Shown here piece by piece: positions 1 through 6,907 of a stretch of 8,715 bases of DNA. The translations under genes were made by a program, and so were the position numbers. The stretch is from Cycloclasticus sp. (GTDB taxonomy: Bacteria; Pseudomonadota; Gammaproteobacteria; Methylococcales; Cycloclasticaceae), in NCBI GenBank assembly GCA_018066825.1, contig JAGPVU010000192.1, positions 1 to 8,715 on the forward strand, in the 5' to 3' direction. The notes beneath the pieces are model-generated. The model saw only the letters and a program-made list of their open reading frames with translations. It searched no databases and was not told where the DNA came from. Within the stretch, counting starts at the first letter, position 1, and each line of letters opens with the position of its first letter.

Positions 1-454
1 CATTCTGATCGCGCACCACTTTAACGGCATTAGGGTTAAAGACTTCATCCAACTCTGAAATAGGCGCACACAAACTAGCTACCTGCGCCAATTGTTGATC
101 CGCTAACGCAGTCGCTGCCTTATAGATCAACTCAGGAGGGATGAGTGGCTCATCACCTTGGCAGTTAACAATAATTACCTCGTCGCCCCAAGCCAATTTG
201 TTCGCCACCTCAGTTATACGTTCGGTGCCACTATTATGCGATTTAGCTGTCATCAGCGCATTGAAACCGGCCTGTTTAACACAATCAACGATGCGCTCAT
301 CATCCGTCGCGACAACAACTTCTTCAGCTCCGGCCAATGCTGCCTTTTCACAGACGTGCAAAATCATCGCTTTTCCAGCAATTTTAAGTAAGGGTTTAGC
401 AGGCAGTCTAGACGAAGCGTAGCGGGCCGGAATAACGACTTTAAATTCTTTCAA
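1..454 (-). CDS. kdsB: 3-deoxy-manno-octulosonate cytidylyltransferase (CMP-Kdo synthetase), N-terminal part
   Basis: KdsB activates Kdo with CTP to give CMP-Kdo, the sugar donor for the inner core of lipopolysaccharide; it acts in the cytoplasm. The window holds the first 151 residues of a protein usually about 245-255 long, so the C-terminal 40% lies beyond base 1. Visible family motifs are the nucleotide-binding start (VIPARYASSRLPAKPL, residues 7-22), ATDD (49-52), the HNSGTER segment (73-79) and QGDEP (99-103), whose Asp is a metal ligand in the family. The start is TTG at 454-452. It is forced: the same frame has a TGA at 463-461, only AGG and CTC lie between, and the next ATG is already inside the fold at residue 30. 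The Shine-Dalgarno-like AAGGTGA at 467-461 supports it. The stop of the upstream zinc-ribbon gene is that same TGA, so the two genes are tightly coupled. Product certain by motifs; start highly likely. Confidence 0.95.
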   Translation of the reverse strand, partial: MKEFKVVIPARYASSRLPAKPLLKIAGKAMILHVCEKAALAGAEEVVVATDDERIVDCVKQAGFNALMTAKSHNSGTERITEVANKLAWGDEVIIVNCQGDEPLIPPELIYKAATALADQQLAQVASLCAPISELDEVFNPNAVKVVRDQN

Positions 455-460
455 GAGCCT

Positions 461-467
461 TCACCTT
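461..467 (-). promoter_or_regulatory. Ribosome binding site for the kdsB TTG start
   Basis: The minus strand reads AAGGTGA here, six bases before the TTG start codon at 454-452. It overlaps the stop codon (TGA, 463-461) of the preceding YcaR-like gene, so ribosomes ending there stand on the site that starts kdsB. It matters because it supports a non-ATG start. Seen in sequence; use by the ribosome is inferred. Confidence 0.6.
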
Positions 468-649
468 AGTGTGTCAGCCTCGTCAGATGATAACTTCCTT
501 GCATCATCAATCAGCATAATTGGTATATCATCTCGAATAGGGTACGCTAAACGGCAGCCTAAACAGACGAGTTCCTGTTGTTCTTTAATATGTTTTAAAC
601 CTGATTTACACGCAGGGCAGGCCAATATATCGAGTAATTTTTTATCCAT
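461..649 (-). CDS. ycaR: YcaR/UPF0434 (Trm112-like) zinc-ribbon protein
   Basis: A complete 62-residue protein of the UPF0434/Trm112 family (E. coli YcaR). Two Cys pairs, CPAC (residues 11-14) and CLGC (29-32), form a likely zinc ribbon, followed by the family signature YPIRDDIPIML (36-46). Eukaryotic and archaeal Trm112 proteins bind and activate methyltransferases; the role of the bacterial short form is not settled, and nothing in this sequence shows a partner. It is conserved between lpxK and kdsB in many gammaproteobacteria. The ATG (649-647) overlaps the lpxK stop by 8 bases (ATGGATAA), which suggests translational coupling. A weak purine-rich GAGAGA lies upstream. Its TGA stop is in the same reading frame as kdsB and nine bases before the kdsB start. 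Family assignment is firm; function unknown. Confidence 0.93.
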   Translation of the reverse strand: MDKKLLDILACPACKSGLKHIKEQQELVCLGCRLAYPIRDDIPIMLIDDARKLSSDEADTLR

Positions 650-1640
650 CGGTTCTCTCTTTTAAAAGGCCTAATAAGCTTAAGCCAAATGTTTCTGTCA
701 TTTGAGCTCGAACAGGTACATACCAGTGGTTCTGCTCGGCAATTAATGTGCATTTAACAGCGTCTTTTTCGGTCATTAATACCGGCTTTTGGTCAGCAAA
801 GTTTATATCTTTTTCAGTATAAGCGTAATGATCGGGAAAAACATGTTGCTCAAACGTTAAGCCAAACTTTTTTAGGTGTGAAAAAAAACGTGACGGGTTA
901 CCTAAACCGGCGAGGGCGTGCAACGGCTGCGCAGCAAAACTGCTTAACTCGACCTCATCTGACTCGGCTAAAATTCTAACAGCCTCGTTTCCTTCAATCT
1001 TTAATGGGTGTTCGCCATGATTTGCAAGCCCATTGCAAACCACAAAATCGACAGTTTTCAATCGTTCCACTGGTTCTCGAAGAGGCCCTGCAGGTAATAG
1101 GTAACTATTGCCGTAACGACGCTCACCGTCAACCAACGCAATTTCAATATCTCGTTGCAGCGCATAATGTTGTAGACCATCATCTGAAATAATCACATTA
1201 CAATGATAATGGTCGATCAATGCTTGCGCACTTTGTGCGCGATTAGGTCCAACTGCTACGGGGCAGTCGGTTCGCCTAGCGAGTATTTTAGCTTCATCTC
1301 CGACCACCCTTGAGTCGCTATCAGCCCTTACTTGCTGCGGCCAGTTTGATGCCACTCCACCGTAACCACGGCTGATAATGCCCGGAGAATAACCCGCAGA
1401 TTTCAGCAATTCTGCAATCCAAATAACCAATGGCGTTTTACCTGTCCCGCCGACTGTAATATTTCCAACCACAATAACGGGTACTGACAAGCGTGTTGTT
1501 GCCAGCCATTCGCGTCGATACAGTGCACGGCGCAAACAACTCATCAGTCCAAAGAGCCACGCTAGGGGAACAAAAAACAAGGCGATTGGTCGTCGCCCAT
1601 ACCACATGCTGTCGAAAAAACGATTCATTTTATGACTCAT
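642..1640 (-). CDS. lpxK: Tetraacyldisaccharide 4'-kinase (lipid A kinase)
   Basis: LpxK phosphorylates the 4' position of the lipid A disaccharide using ATP, giving lipid IVA at the cytoplasmic face of the inner membrane. The 332 residues match the usual family length. A hydrophobic N-terminal segment (residues 19-35) would anchor it in the membrane. The P-loop is GNITVGGTGKTP (59-70), a LpxK-type Walker A. Further family motifs are RGYGG (91-95), GDEAKILA (114-121), SDDGLQHYAL (152-161, with the Asp pair and His of the active-site region), LLPAGPLREP (181-190) and MTEKDAVKC (289-297). The gene starts 12 bases after exbD ends and overlaps the next gene by 8 bases. The start at 1640 has no good ribosome binding site; an in-frame ATG four codons later (1628-1626) is an alternative. 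In E. coli msbA directly precedes lpxK; here exbD does instead. Confidence 0.96.
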   Translation of the reverse strand: MSHKMNRFFDSMWYGRRPIALFFVPLAWLFGLMSCLRRALYRREWLATTRLSVPVIVVGNITVGGTGKTPLVIWIAELLKSAGYSPGIISRGYGGVASNWPQQVRADSDSRVVGDEAKILARRTDCPVAVGPNRAQSAQALIDHYHCNVIISDDGLQHYALQRDIEIALVDGERRYGNSYLLPAGPLREPVERLKTVDFVVCNGLANHGEHPLKIEGNEAVRILAESDEVELSSFAAQPLHALAGLGNPSRFFSHLKKFGLTFEQHVFPDHYAYTEKDINFADQKPVLMTEKDAVKCTLIAEQNHWYVPVRAQMTETFGLSLLGLLKERTDG

Positions 1641-1652
1641 GCTAAATTGCTT

Positions 1653-2084
1653 TTATTGTTTTTTTTTGACCTGTGGGCTCGGCTCATTGGCCGCGAAGGT
1701 TATATTGACTAAGCCTAACTGGCTAGCCGCATCTAACACCGTCATAACCGATTGATGTGTTGCCTTACCATCAGCACTTATTAATAAAGGAAGATCCCTC
1801 TTATCCCCAGCGGCTTGTTTAATGGCCGTTTTAACAGTCTCCAAACCCGAGTTAACGATTTCTTTTTGATTAATAAAGAAACGACTGCTTGAATCTATGC
1901 TAATTTCTATCACTTGTTCTGCTTTTTTTTGCTCACCTGCAGCTTGAGGCAACTCTATATTCAATTGAGTCTCACGATCAAAAGTCGTGGTCACCATAAA
2001 AAAAATCAACAACAAAAAAACCACATCGATCAAAGGTGTGAGATTTAGATCCAACTCCTCTTTATTTTTGCGCCTAAAATTCAT
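1653..2084 (-). CDS. exbD: ExbD/TolR-family proton-channel subunit
   Basis: ExbD pairs with ExbB to form an inner-membrane motor that uses the proton gradient to energise a partner such as TonB. The 143 residues show the classic layout: a short charged cytoplasmic N-terminus, one transmembrane segment (about 18-36) opening with LTPLIDVVFLLLIFFMV (15-31), then a periplasmic domain. Asp20 in the segment is the proton-carrying Asp conserved in ExbD and TolR. The C-terminus ends in a Lys run coded by nine A residues (plus-strand T at 1659-1667). The ATG lies five bases after the exbB stop; the pair is clearly co-translated. No tonB, tolA or tolB is visible nearby, so the energised partner is unknown. 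The same exbB-exbD-lpxK order is known from Pseudomonas. TolR is the alternative, but the Tol cluster genes are absent. Confidence 0.92.
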   Translation of the reverse strand: MNFRRKNKEELDLNLTPLIDVVFLLLIFFMVTTTFDRETQLNIELPQAAGEQKKAEQVIEISIDSSSRFFINQKEIVNSGLETVKTAIKQAAGDKRDLPLLISADGKATHQSVMTVLDAASQLGLVNITFAANEPSPQVKKKQ

Positions 2085-2089
2085 TTAAT

Positions 2090-2698
2090 TTACTCACGGT
2101 CACCGTGCATCATTTCAACCAGTCTAAGCGCCTCATCTTCCATTTTAATCACTAACTCATCGACCCGCCCTCTAAAGTGCCGATAAAAGATCAACGCAGG
2201 AATCGCAACTGTTAAGCCCGATGCGGTCGTAATAAGCGCTTGAGAAATCCCTTCCGCCAATACACTAGGGTCACCCACACCGTGCGCCATAATGGCAGTA
2301 AATACTTTGATCATACCGATCACTGTGCCAAGCAGTCCCAATAAAGGCGTGATAGACGCAATAGTCCCTAGGGTATTTAGGTATTTTTCAAGGTCATGCG
2401 CGACCTGACGGCCTGTTTCTTCAATACTTTCCTTCATAATCTCACGGCCGTGCGTTTGATTTATGATACCCGCCGCAAGGACGCGTCCAAGTGGAGAGCT
2501 CACAGATAAGGAATGCACCCGGGCTTTATCTAATTGATTCGCCTTATATAGCCGCCAAACGGATGCCACCAAATTGTCTGGGGTGATTTTTTTTCTACTT
2601 AAGGACCAAAACCGCTCGCCTATAATAGCTAAAGAAATAACCGAACACGCCACGATAGGGACCATCAACCAGCCACCTTGCATTAAAATTTCAAGCAC
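2090..2698 (-). CDS. exbB: ExbB/TolQ/MotA-family proton-channel subunit
   Basis: ExbB forms the membrane ring that carries protons together with ExbD. The 202 residues contain three membrane segments (about 10-28, 109-135 and 152-172) separated by a cytoplasmic loop, as in the family. Signatures are the second segment with PLLGLLGTVIGMIKVF (118-133) and the third with ISQALITTASGLTVAIPAL (151-169), which holds the polar Thr residues lining the channel. The start is GTG at 2698-2696, supported by GAGGG (2707-2703) five bases upstream; an in-frame ATG five codons on (2683-2681) would remove part of the conserved N-terminus. The exbD gene follows after five bases. The 101-base gap to comEC upstream probably contains a promoter. 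A role in TonB- or Tol-like energisation is family knowledge; the partner is not seen here. Confidence 0.93.
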   Translation of the reverse strand: MLEILMQGGWLMVPIVACSVISLAIIGERFWSLSRKKITPDNLVASVWRLYKANQLDKARVHSLSVSSPLGRVLAAGIINQTHGREIMKESIEETGRQVAHDLEKYLNTLGTIASITPLLGLLGTVIGMIKVFTAIMAHGVGDPSVLAEGISQALITTASGLTVAIPALIFYRHFRGRVDELVIKMEDEALRLVEMMHGDRE

Positions 2699-2702
2699 AA
2701 TA

Positions 2703-2707
2703 CCCTC
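2703..2707 (-). promoter_or_regulatory. Ribosome binding site for the exbB GTG start
   Basis: The minus strand reads GAGGG five bases before the GTG at 2698-2696. It is the best Shine-Dalgarno match near this gene and decides for the GTG over the ATG at 2683-2681, which has no purine-rich match at the right distance. Confidence 0.6.
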
Positions 2708-2730
2708 AGTTCAAAATAATCCAATAAGCC

Positions 2731-2736
2731 ATCATA
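2731..2736 (-). promoter_or_regulatory. Possible -10 box for the exbB-exbD-lpxK-kdsB operon
   Basis: The minus strand reads TATGAT, five of six matches to the sigma-70 -10 consensus, in the 101-base gap between comEC and exbB. Transcription would start near 2724 and give a leader of about 25 bases carrying the GAGGG site. An A-rich stretch lies just upstream, but no convincing -35 box is found at 16-18 bases. The call is tentative; the genes could also be read through from comEC. Confidence 0.28.
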
Positions 2737-2799
2737 TTACTTTATTTTTTGCCCTACGACGACCTTAACTCTACGCATAAATAAAAGATCAATCGGCAG

Positions 2800-5091
2800 C
2801 TATTGTTGCCAGCTCCAAAAGCTTCTGTGCGCAGGCCTATAACGTTCGACTTGTATCGGTTTATTGTAATTAAAACTAACGCTTAATGCGCCATCTTGTG
2901 CGCTACTAAATGCTTCCACCCCTTGCTTCTTGTATCGACTTAACACCTCTGGCTTTGGAAAACCAAAGCGATTTTTATAACCCACAGGGAAAAGCACAAA
3001 TCGTGGACTAACTGCTTTGATAAATTGAGGGGTAGACGATGTTTTACTGCCGTGATGTGGTGCAATCAATACGTCAGCTTTCAGCTTGTCAGGAAAATAC
3101 TGGAGCAATGACTGCTCCATAGGTTTTTCTATATCCGCAGGTAACAAGACACTGCCATTGACCGAGGAAACCTTAAGCACGCATGACGCATTATTACCGC
3201 TAAACAAATTCGAGCTATGTGGGCTTAAAAACTCAAAACTTACCCCGTCCCATTGCCACGCCATACCTTGTTCGCAACGCTGTGCCGATACATTTTTAAA
3301 TCGATCCGTTACGCTACTTAACACACGTTCAATAGCGATAGACTGGATTAGAGTTTCGGCGCCGCCAGCGTGGTCATTATCACCGTGACTGAGCACTAAT
3401 GCGTCAATTTTTTCTATCTTCTGTGCTCGTAAATAGGGCAACACTACAGTTGAAGCTAGATCACTTTTTTCATTGTATTTAGCACCGGTATCAAATACCA
3501 AGGTATGTTTTTTTGTATGAATAATGGCCGACAAACCCTGCCCTACGTCTAACAAGATGAGTTTAAACTCCGAGGCGTGCAAACCATCGGTTTTCATCGG
3601 TAAAAACAACGGTATAAAAAACAGGTAGGCGACTGGTTTTGCCAGCAGCCCTTTCGGTAATAACGCCAAGCCCGCACCCAGCAACGCCAACAAACAAGCC
3701 CACAAAGAAACGTTAGGTAATTGTAGGTATGCGTACTTAAAATCTGCCAAAACCTGTAACACCACCCACAGATATGCTATTAATCCATCAATCAACAATA
3801 AACCATTTATAGCCAAAAAATCACTTATTAAACCCAATGGCAAAACCAGCAATAACAAGGGCACCACAGCAAAACTAACCCACGGTACAGCCAACACATT
3901 GGCCAGAGGCGACACCAAGGAAACTTGTTGGAAAAAATAAAGCACTAAGGGCAGCAAGCCCACGCTTATCCACAACTGTAACCGAAGCATCTGATTAATC
4001 GAACGCGGCCGTTTAAAACGACCAACAAGCATAAATAAAATAACGGCAACCGCCGCAAATGATAACCAAAATCCCGCTGACATGATCGACAAAGGGTCGT
4101 AAAACAAAACGGCTATCAAGGCTAATGAAATAATATGAAATGGCGAATAATAGCGTTGCCAATAAATCCCCGCGTAGATAACAAATAGCATTATCAAAGC
4201 CCGTTTCGTTGGTATCGCAAAACCCGCGAATGCTGCGTAAATTAACGCCGCCATAAAGCCGGCAACAATCGAGTATTGTAAAAGCCGCCGACTCGTTAAT
4301 CTAAACCTAAGCCCCAACCATCGCACCAAGCCAAACACTAAAGCGCTGACTAAGCCAATGTGCAAACCCGAGATGGCGATCAAGTGCGAGGTGCCCGTTT
4401 TACGAAACACTGACCATTGCTGCTGAGAAATCCCGGCTCTATCACCTAACAATAATGCTTTTATTACCCCGCTGTGGGCGCTATTCGGTAAGGCTTGATC
4501 GACCCGATCGCGTAAAGCCTCACGCCAATACCCTATAGAATATGGCGATGCTTCACTGACTCGGCGGTTATCAACACTTTGACGCACGTAACCGGTGGCG
4601 CCAATCTGTTGTTGAAATAAAAACTTCTCGTAATCAAACCCGTGCGGGTTCGCCAAGCCGTGTGGTCTTTTTAATTTAACCAACAACTGCCATTTTTCTG
4701 ATGAACGTAACTGAATACCCTGGCCATACCAATTTAATTTAATTTTAATTGGGAACGACTGCTGATACTGCGGCCTAACGACTCGATCAACTTGAAAAAA
4801 AAATTGAGTAGACCTACTCCCGATTCTCGGTAGATCTATTATCTGGCCTTCTAGCAAGACATCTTCGCCTTCTAGCTGCTTGCCCAGCGTAGAATCAGCT
4901 ACCGATACGGCATAAATTGTAGCCCATAGGAACCCCGCTATAAAAAAACTTAAACCAGGTAACCATCTAAAAACAAGCAAAAGTAACAGCACTGTAAAAA
5001 ACAAGCTGTTATTTTCAGGTAAACTATCCAATACTAAAATTGATGAAACGCCGGCACTAAAAAACACCGTCAATAGCTGAAATTTTTTCAT
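2800..5091 (-). CDS. comEC: ComEC/Rec2-family DNA-uptake channel
   Basis: ComEC (Rec2) is the inner-membrane channel that takes single-stranded DNA into the cytoplasm during natural transformation. The 763 residues carry all three expected parts: N-terminal membrane segments and a soluble DUF4131/OB-like region (about 70-175), the polytopic competence domain (about 205-500) with the hallmark AISGLHIGL (239-247), and a C-terminal metallo-beta-lactamase-like domain (about 508-745). In the last, DVGQG (515-519), FDTG (533-536), SHGDNDHAGG (568-577, the HxxxDH metal motif), PADIE (651-655) and APHHGS (677-682) are all present, so it appears intact and possibly an active nuclease. The ATG at 5091 lacks a strong ribosome binding site. 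The gene heads the minus-strand block and is divergent from the DUF2062 gene. E. coli has the homologue ycaI in the same LPS neighbourhood. A nine-base homopolymer lies at 4795-4803. Other competence genes are not in the window. Confidence 0.95.
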   Translation of the reverse strand: MKKFQLLTVFFSAGVSSILVLDSLPENNSLFFTVLLLLLVFRWLPGLSFFIAGFLWATIYAVSVADSTLGKQLEGEDVLLEGQIIDLPRIGSRSTQFFFQVDRVVRPQYQQSFPIKIKLNWYGQGIQLRSSEKWQLLVKLKRPHGLANPHGFDYEKFLFQQQIGATGYVRQSVDNRRVSEASPYSIGYWREALRDRVDQALPNSAHSGVIKALLLGDRAGISQQQWSVFRKTGTSHLIAISGLHIGLVSALVFGLVRWLGLRFRLTSRRLLQYSIVAGFMAALIYAAFAGFAIPTKRALIMLFVIYAGIYWQRYYSPFHIISLALIAVLFYDPLSIMSAGFWLSFAAVAVILFMLVGRFKRPRSINQMLRLQLWISVGLLPLVLYFFQQVSLVSPLANVLAVPWVSFAVVPLLLLVLPLGLISDFLAINGLLLIDGLIAYLWVVLQVLADFKYAYLQLPNVSLWACLLALLGAGLALLPKGLLAKPVAYLFFIPLFLPMKTDGLHASEFKLILLDVGQGLSAIIHTKKHTLVFDTGAKYNEKSDLASTVVLPYLRAQKIEKIDALVLSHGDNDHAGGAETLIQSIAIERVLSSVTDRFKNVSAQRCEQGMAWQWDGVSFEFLSPHSSNLFSGNNASCVLKVSSVNGSVLLPADIEKPMEQSLLQYFPDKLKADVLIAPHHGSKTSSTPQFIKAVSPRFVLFPVGYKNRFGFPKPEVLSRYKKQGVEAFSSAQDGALSVSFNYNKPIQVERYRPAHRSFWSWQQ

Positions 5092-5112
5092 TTAGCCGCA
5101 TCCATGCTCTGC

Positions 5113-5118
5113 TACACT
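5113..5118 (+). promoter_or_regulatory. Possible extended -10 promoter for the DUF2062 gene
   Basis: TACACT (four of six matches to TATAAT, keeping the key first two and last bases) is preceded by TGC at 5110-5112, giving an extended -10 element. The sequence 16 bases upstream, TTTAGC at 5091-5096, is a poor -35. Transcription would start near 5125, leaving a leader of about 19 bases without a visible Shine-Dalgarno sequence. The whole divergent gap to comEC is 52 bases, so promoters of the two genes would overlap. Confidence 0.33.
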
Positions 5119-5143
5119 TATTTAAAAATATCGATACAACTGT

Positions 5144-5656
5144 ATGCCAAAACGATTTATAAAGAAATATTTTCCAAGTCCAAAAGCGATCAAAGAGCAT
5201 AAGCACTTAAAGGTTTTCGGTAACTTACTAAACGATCAAAACCTCTGGCACCTCAACCGCAGGTCATTTGCTGGTGCTATTGCCATTGGACTATTTATTG
5301 CCTTTATTCCATTACCAACACAAATGGTGATTGCTGCCGCGGTTGCTATTATCATACGCGTTAACCTACCGGTAGCGGTCGCCACCGTTTGGATCACTAA
5401 CCCCGTCACCATGCCACCCATGTTTTATGCGGCCTTTTGGGTGGGTTCGTTACTGATGGACATGCCCGCAAGCACACAAGCATTTGAATTTTCCTTTGAC
5501 GCCTTATTATCCAGCCTCGGCCATAACTGGAAGCCTTTCTTGCTTGGTTGTTTCGTACTCGGTAGCGTGTCTTCTGCCTTGGGTTATTTATCTGCTAGAG
5601 CTATCTGGCGCTGGTTGATTGTAAAAAAGTGGTCCATCCGAAAAAGAAAAAATTAA
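5144..5656 (+). CDS. DUF2062 small membrane protein
   Basis: A complete 170-residue protein of the DUF2062 family, whose function I do not know. The N-terminus is basic (PKRFIKKYFPSPKAIKEHK, residues 2-20). Two hydrophobic stretches follow (about 43-72 and 77-104), and a third lies at 131-154; the end is strongly basic (KKWSIRKRKN, 161-170). The family signature is clear: FAGAIAIGLFIAFIPLPTQM (42-61) and the segment from NLPVAVATVWITNPVTMPP (74-92). The pattern of polar and Pro residues inside hydrophobic stretches suggests a membrane-embedded rather than simple spanning fold. It is the only plus-strand gene, 52 bases from comEC and 63 from the end of nnrS. In Pseudomonas, as I recall, a gene of this family also sits between comEC and the lol genes, so the association is conserved. 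No Shine-Dalgarno site is visible before the ATG. Confidence 0.88.
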   Translation: MPKRFIKKYFPSPKAIKEHKHLKVFGNLLNDQNLWHLNRRSFAGAIAIGLFIAFIPLPTQMVIAAAVAIIIRVNLPVAVATVWITNPVTMPPMFYAAFWVGSLLMDMPASTQAFEFSFDALLSSLGHNWKPFLLGCFVLGSVSSALGYLSARAIWRWLIVKKWSIRKRKN

Positions 5657-5719
5657 ATAATATCAGGCCTTTGTTTTGATTTTAGCCCGCACGCTTAACC
5701 TCTGTAATCCTCTTACTGC

Positions 5720-6883
5720 TTAGTCCCCATCAGCCCGTCTAGCGAGCAAAAACGGTGTGAAGTAGGCGCTGAATAGCAAGAATGCTAGCAACCAAAATAC
5801 GCTTGATACGTTTAGCCATAACACGTAATCCATTGGCATAAACAAGGGAAACAAGACTCTAAAAATGACGGCTCCATTGATCATTAGAAACATCATAACA
5901 ATAAGCCAATTTGCCTGAATAGCCCGCCCAGTATGCCCCAATGAAACTCGGCACATCATCCCAAGTGTTAGCACACCAATTGAACCCACCGTCATTGCAT
6001 GCAAGGCCAGTTGCGACGAGCCTATATTTAAAAGGGATAAAGCGTCCAAGCCAATACCCAAGACCATCCACAGGTAACCGCTAAATAAGACCAACAGCAT
6101 AGGGTGCTTAAAAACCCCCTTAGAATACCAAGCCACCATACGAATGGCATTACTTAACACGGCAACTACCGAGACAAGCAAGAGAGCACTTGAGCTATTA
6201 TAAAAAGCCTTTAAAACCACGATCGCAACAATGCTCAACACAGAAAGCCATTCGATTACTGGCCAAACAAGCGGCGCAGTGCCCTTGCAAGCAGAACGAA
6301 TAAAAAAGGGGACAACGCGACCGGCAATAATGGCAATAAAAATTAAGATAATACCAATGGCAACGTGAAGCAAACGTGTGATACCCATACTTGTAAATTG
6401 CAAAATATCTAGATGAAACAAAACGTTAGATGAAAATAAGCCCAGTAGAAGCAATAATACAGGCGCATTTCTAAACGTTCTTTGTTGCCATATTGGCGTG
6501 GCCAAACAAAGGATTAAATACGGCAGAAAAACTAAATCAACTAACGCAATAAACCAGCCATCAACCCAGTTGTTCAGAAACGGCATCAGCCTGCCCAATA
6601 ACCAAACAAGAACCAGGGAGGCGAGTTTTATACCGCTGGCCGTCTCTCTTCCGGTCCAGTTTTTAACTGCCGTTAATAAAAAACCACTGACGACGGCAAC
6701 GGTATAGCCAAACAGCATTTCATGTGCGTGCCAATGAAGTGGGGAATAATAATTTTGCGGAAATTCACCATGGGCGATAAGGCCACCCCATAGGGCAATA
6801 AAAACCACCGCTGATATGCCTGCTAATAGAAAGAAAGGCCTAAAACCCAGTGACCAAGCTGCCGTTGTTGTCATAGTTAGCAT
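5720..6883 (-). CDS. nnrS: NnrS-family haem/copper membrane protein linked to nitric oxide metabolism
   Basis: NnrS proteins are polytopic inner-membrane haem- and copper-containing proteins that in Rhodobacter and Vibrio are tied to nitric oxide and nitrosative stress; the chemistry is unsettled. The 387 residues match the family length (about 390-400) and form some ten to twelve membrane segments. Family motifs are GFRPFF near the start (13-18), PLHWHAHEMLFGY (48-60) with three closely spaced His, GFLLTAVKNWTG (67-78), GRVVPFF (188-194) and a late block from HAMTVGSIGVLTLGM (295-309) to SLGHTGR (314-320). These His are candidate metal ligands. The ATG at 6883 may be replaced by an in-frame ATG at 6874-6872, which has GGA eight bases upstream. 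The gene begins 24 bases after lolD and so is probably the last gene of the lol transcript. No FNR- or NsrR-like site was spotted upstream. It stands where lolE is expected. Confidence 0.93.
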   Translation of the reverse strand: MLTMTTTAAWSLGFRPFFLLAGISAVVFIALWGGLIAHGEFPQNYYSPLHWHAHEMLFGYTVAVVSGFLLTAVKNWTGRETASGIKLASLVLVWLLGRLMPFLNNWVDGWFIALVDLVFLPYLILCLATPIWQQRTFRNAPVLLLLLGLFSSNVLFHLDILQFTSMGITRLLHVAIGIILIFIAIIAGRVVPFFIRSACKGTAPLVWPVIEWLSVLSIVAIVVLKAFYNSSSALLLVSVVAVLSNAIRMVAWYSKGVFKHPMLLVLFSGYLWMVLGIGLDALSLLNIGSSQLALHAMTVGSIGVLTLGMMCRVSLGHTGRAIQANWLIVMMFLMINGAVIFRVLFPLFMPMDYVLWLNVSSVFWLLAFLLFSAYFTPFLLARRADGD

Positions 6884-6907
6884 CCATTTAAACTCTGGTT
6901 TAGCATA

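Noticed and set aside
141..422. Plus-strand open frame of 93 codons
   Set aside because: It lies wholly opposite kdsB, whose motifs are unambiguous, and its translation resembles no family I know.
2699..2799. Small gene or RNA in the comEC-exbB gap
   Set aside because: No open frame with a ribosome binding site and no stable fold was seen in these 101 bases; only a possible -10 box and the exbB ribosome binding site are supported.
2790..2808. Hairpin at the comEC stop (GGCA/TGCC)
   Set aside because: Four paired bases and no adjacent T-run; too weak for an intrinsic terminator.
3086..3388. Plus-strand open frame of 100 codons opposite comEC
   Set aside because: It covers the antisense of the conserved metallo-beta-lactamase domain and shows no recognisable domain or ribosome binding site.
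5657..5719. Terminator between the convergent DUF2062 and nnrS genes
   Set aside because: Only a bulged five-base stem (around 5683-5699) was found, without a T-run on the proper side for either strand. Termination here must use another means or a signal I cannot see.
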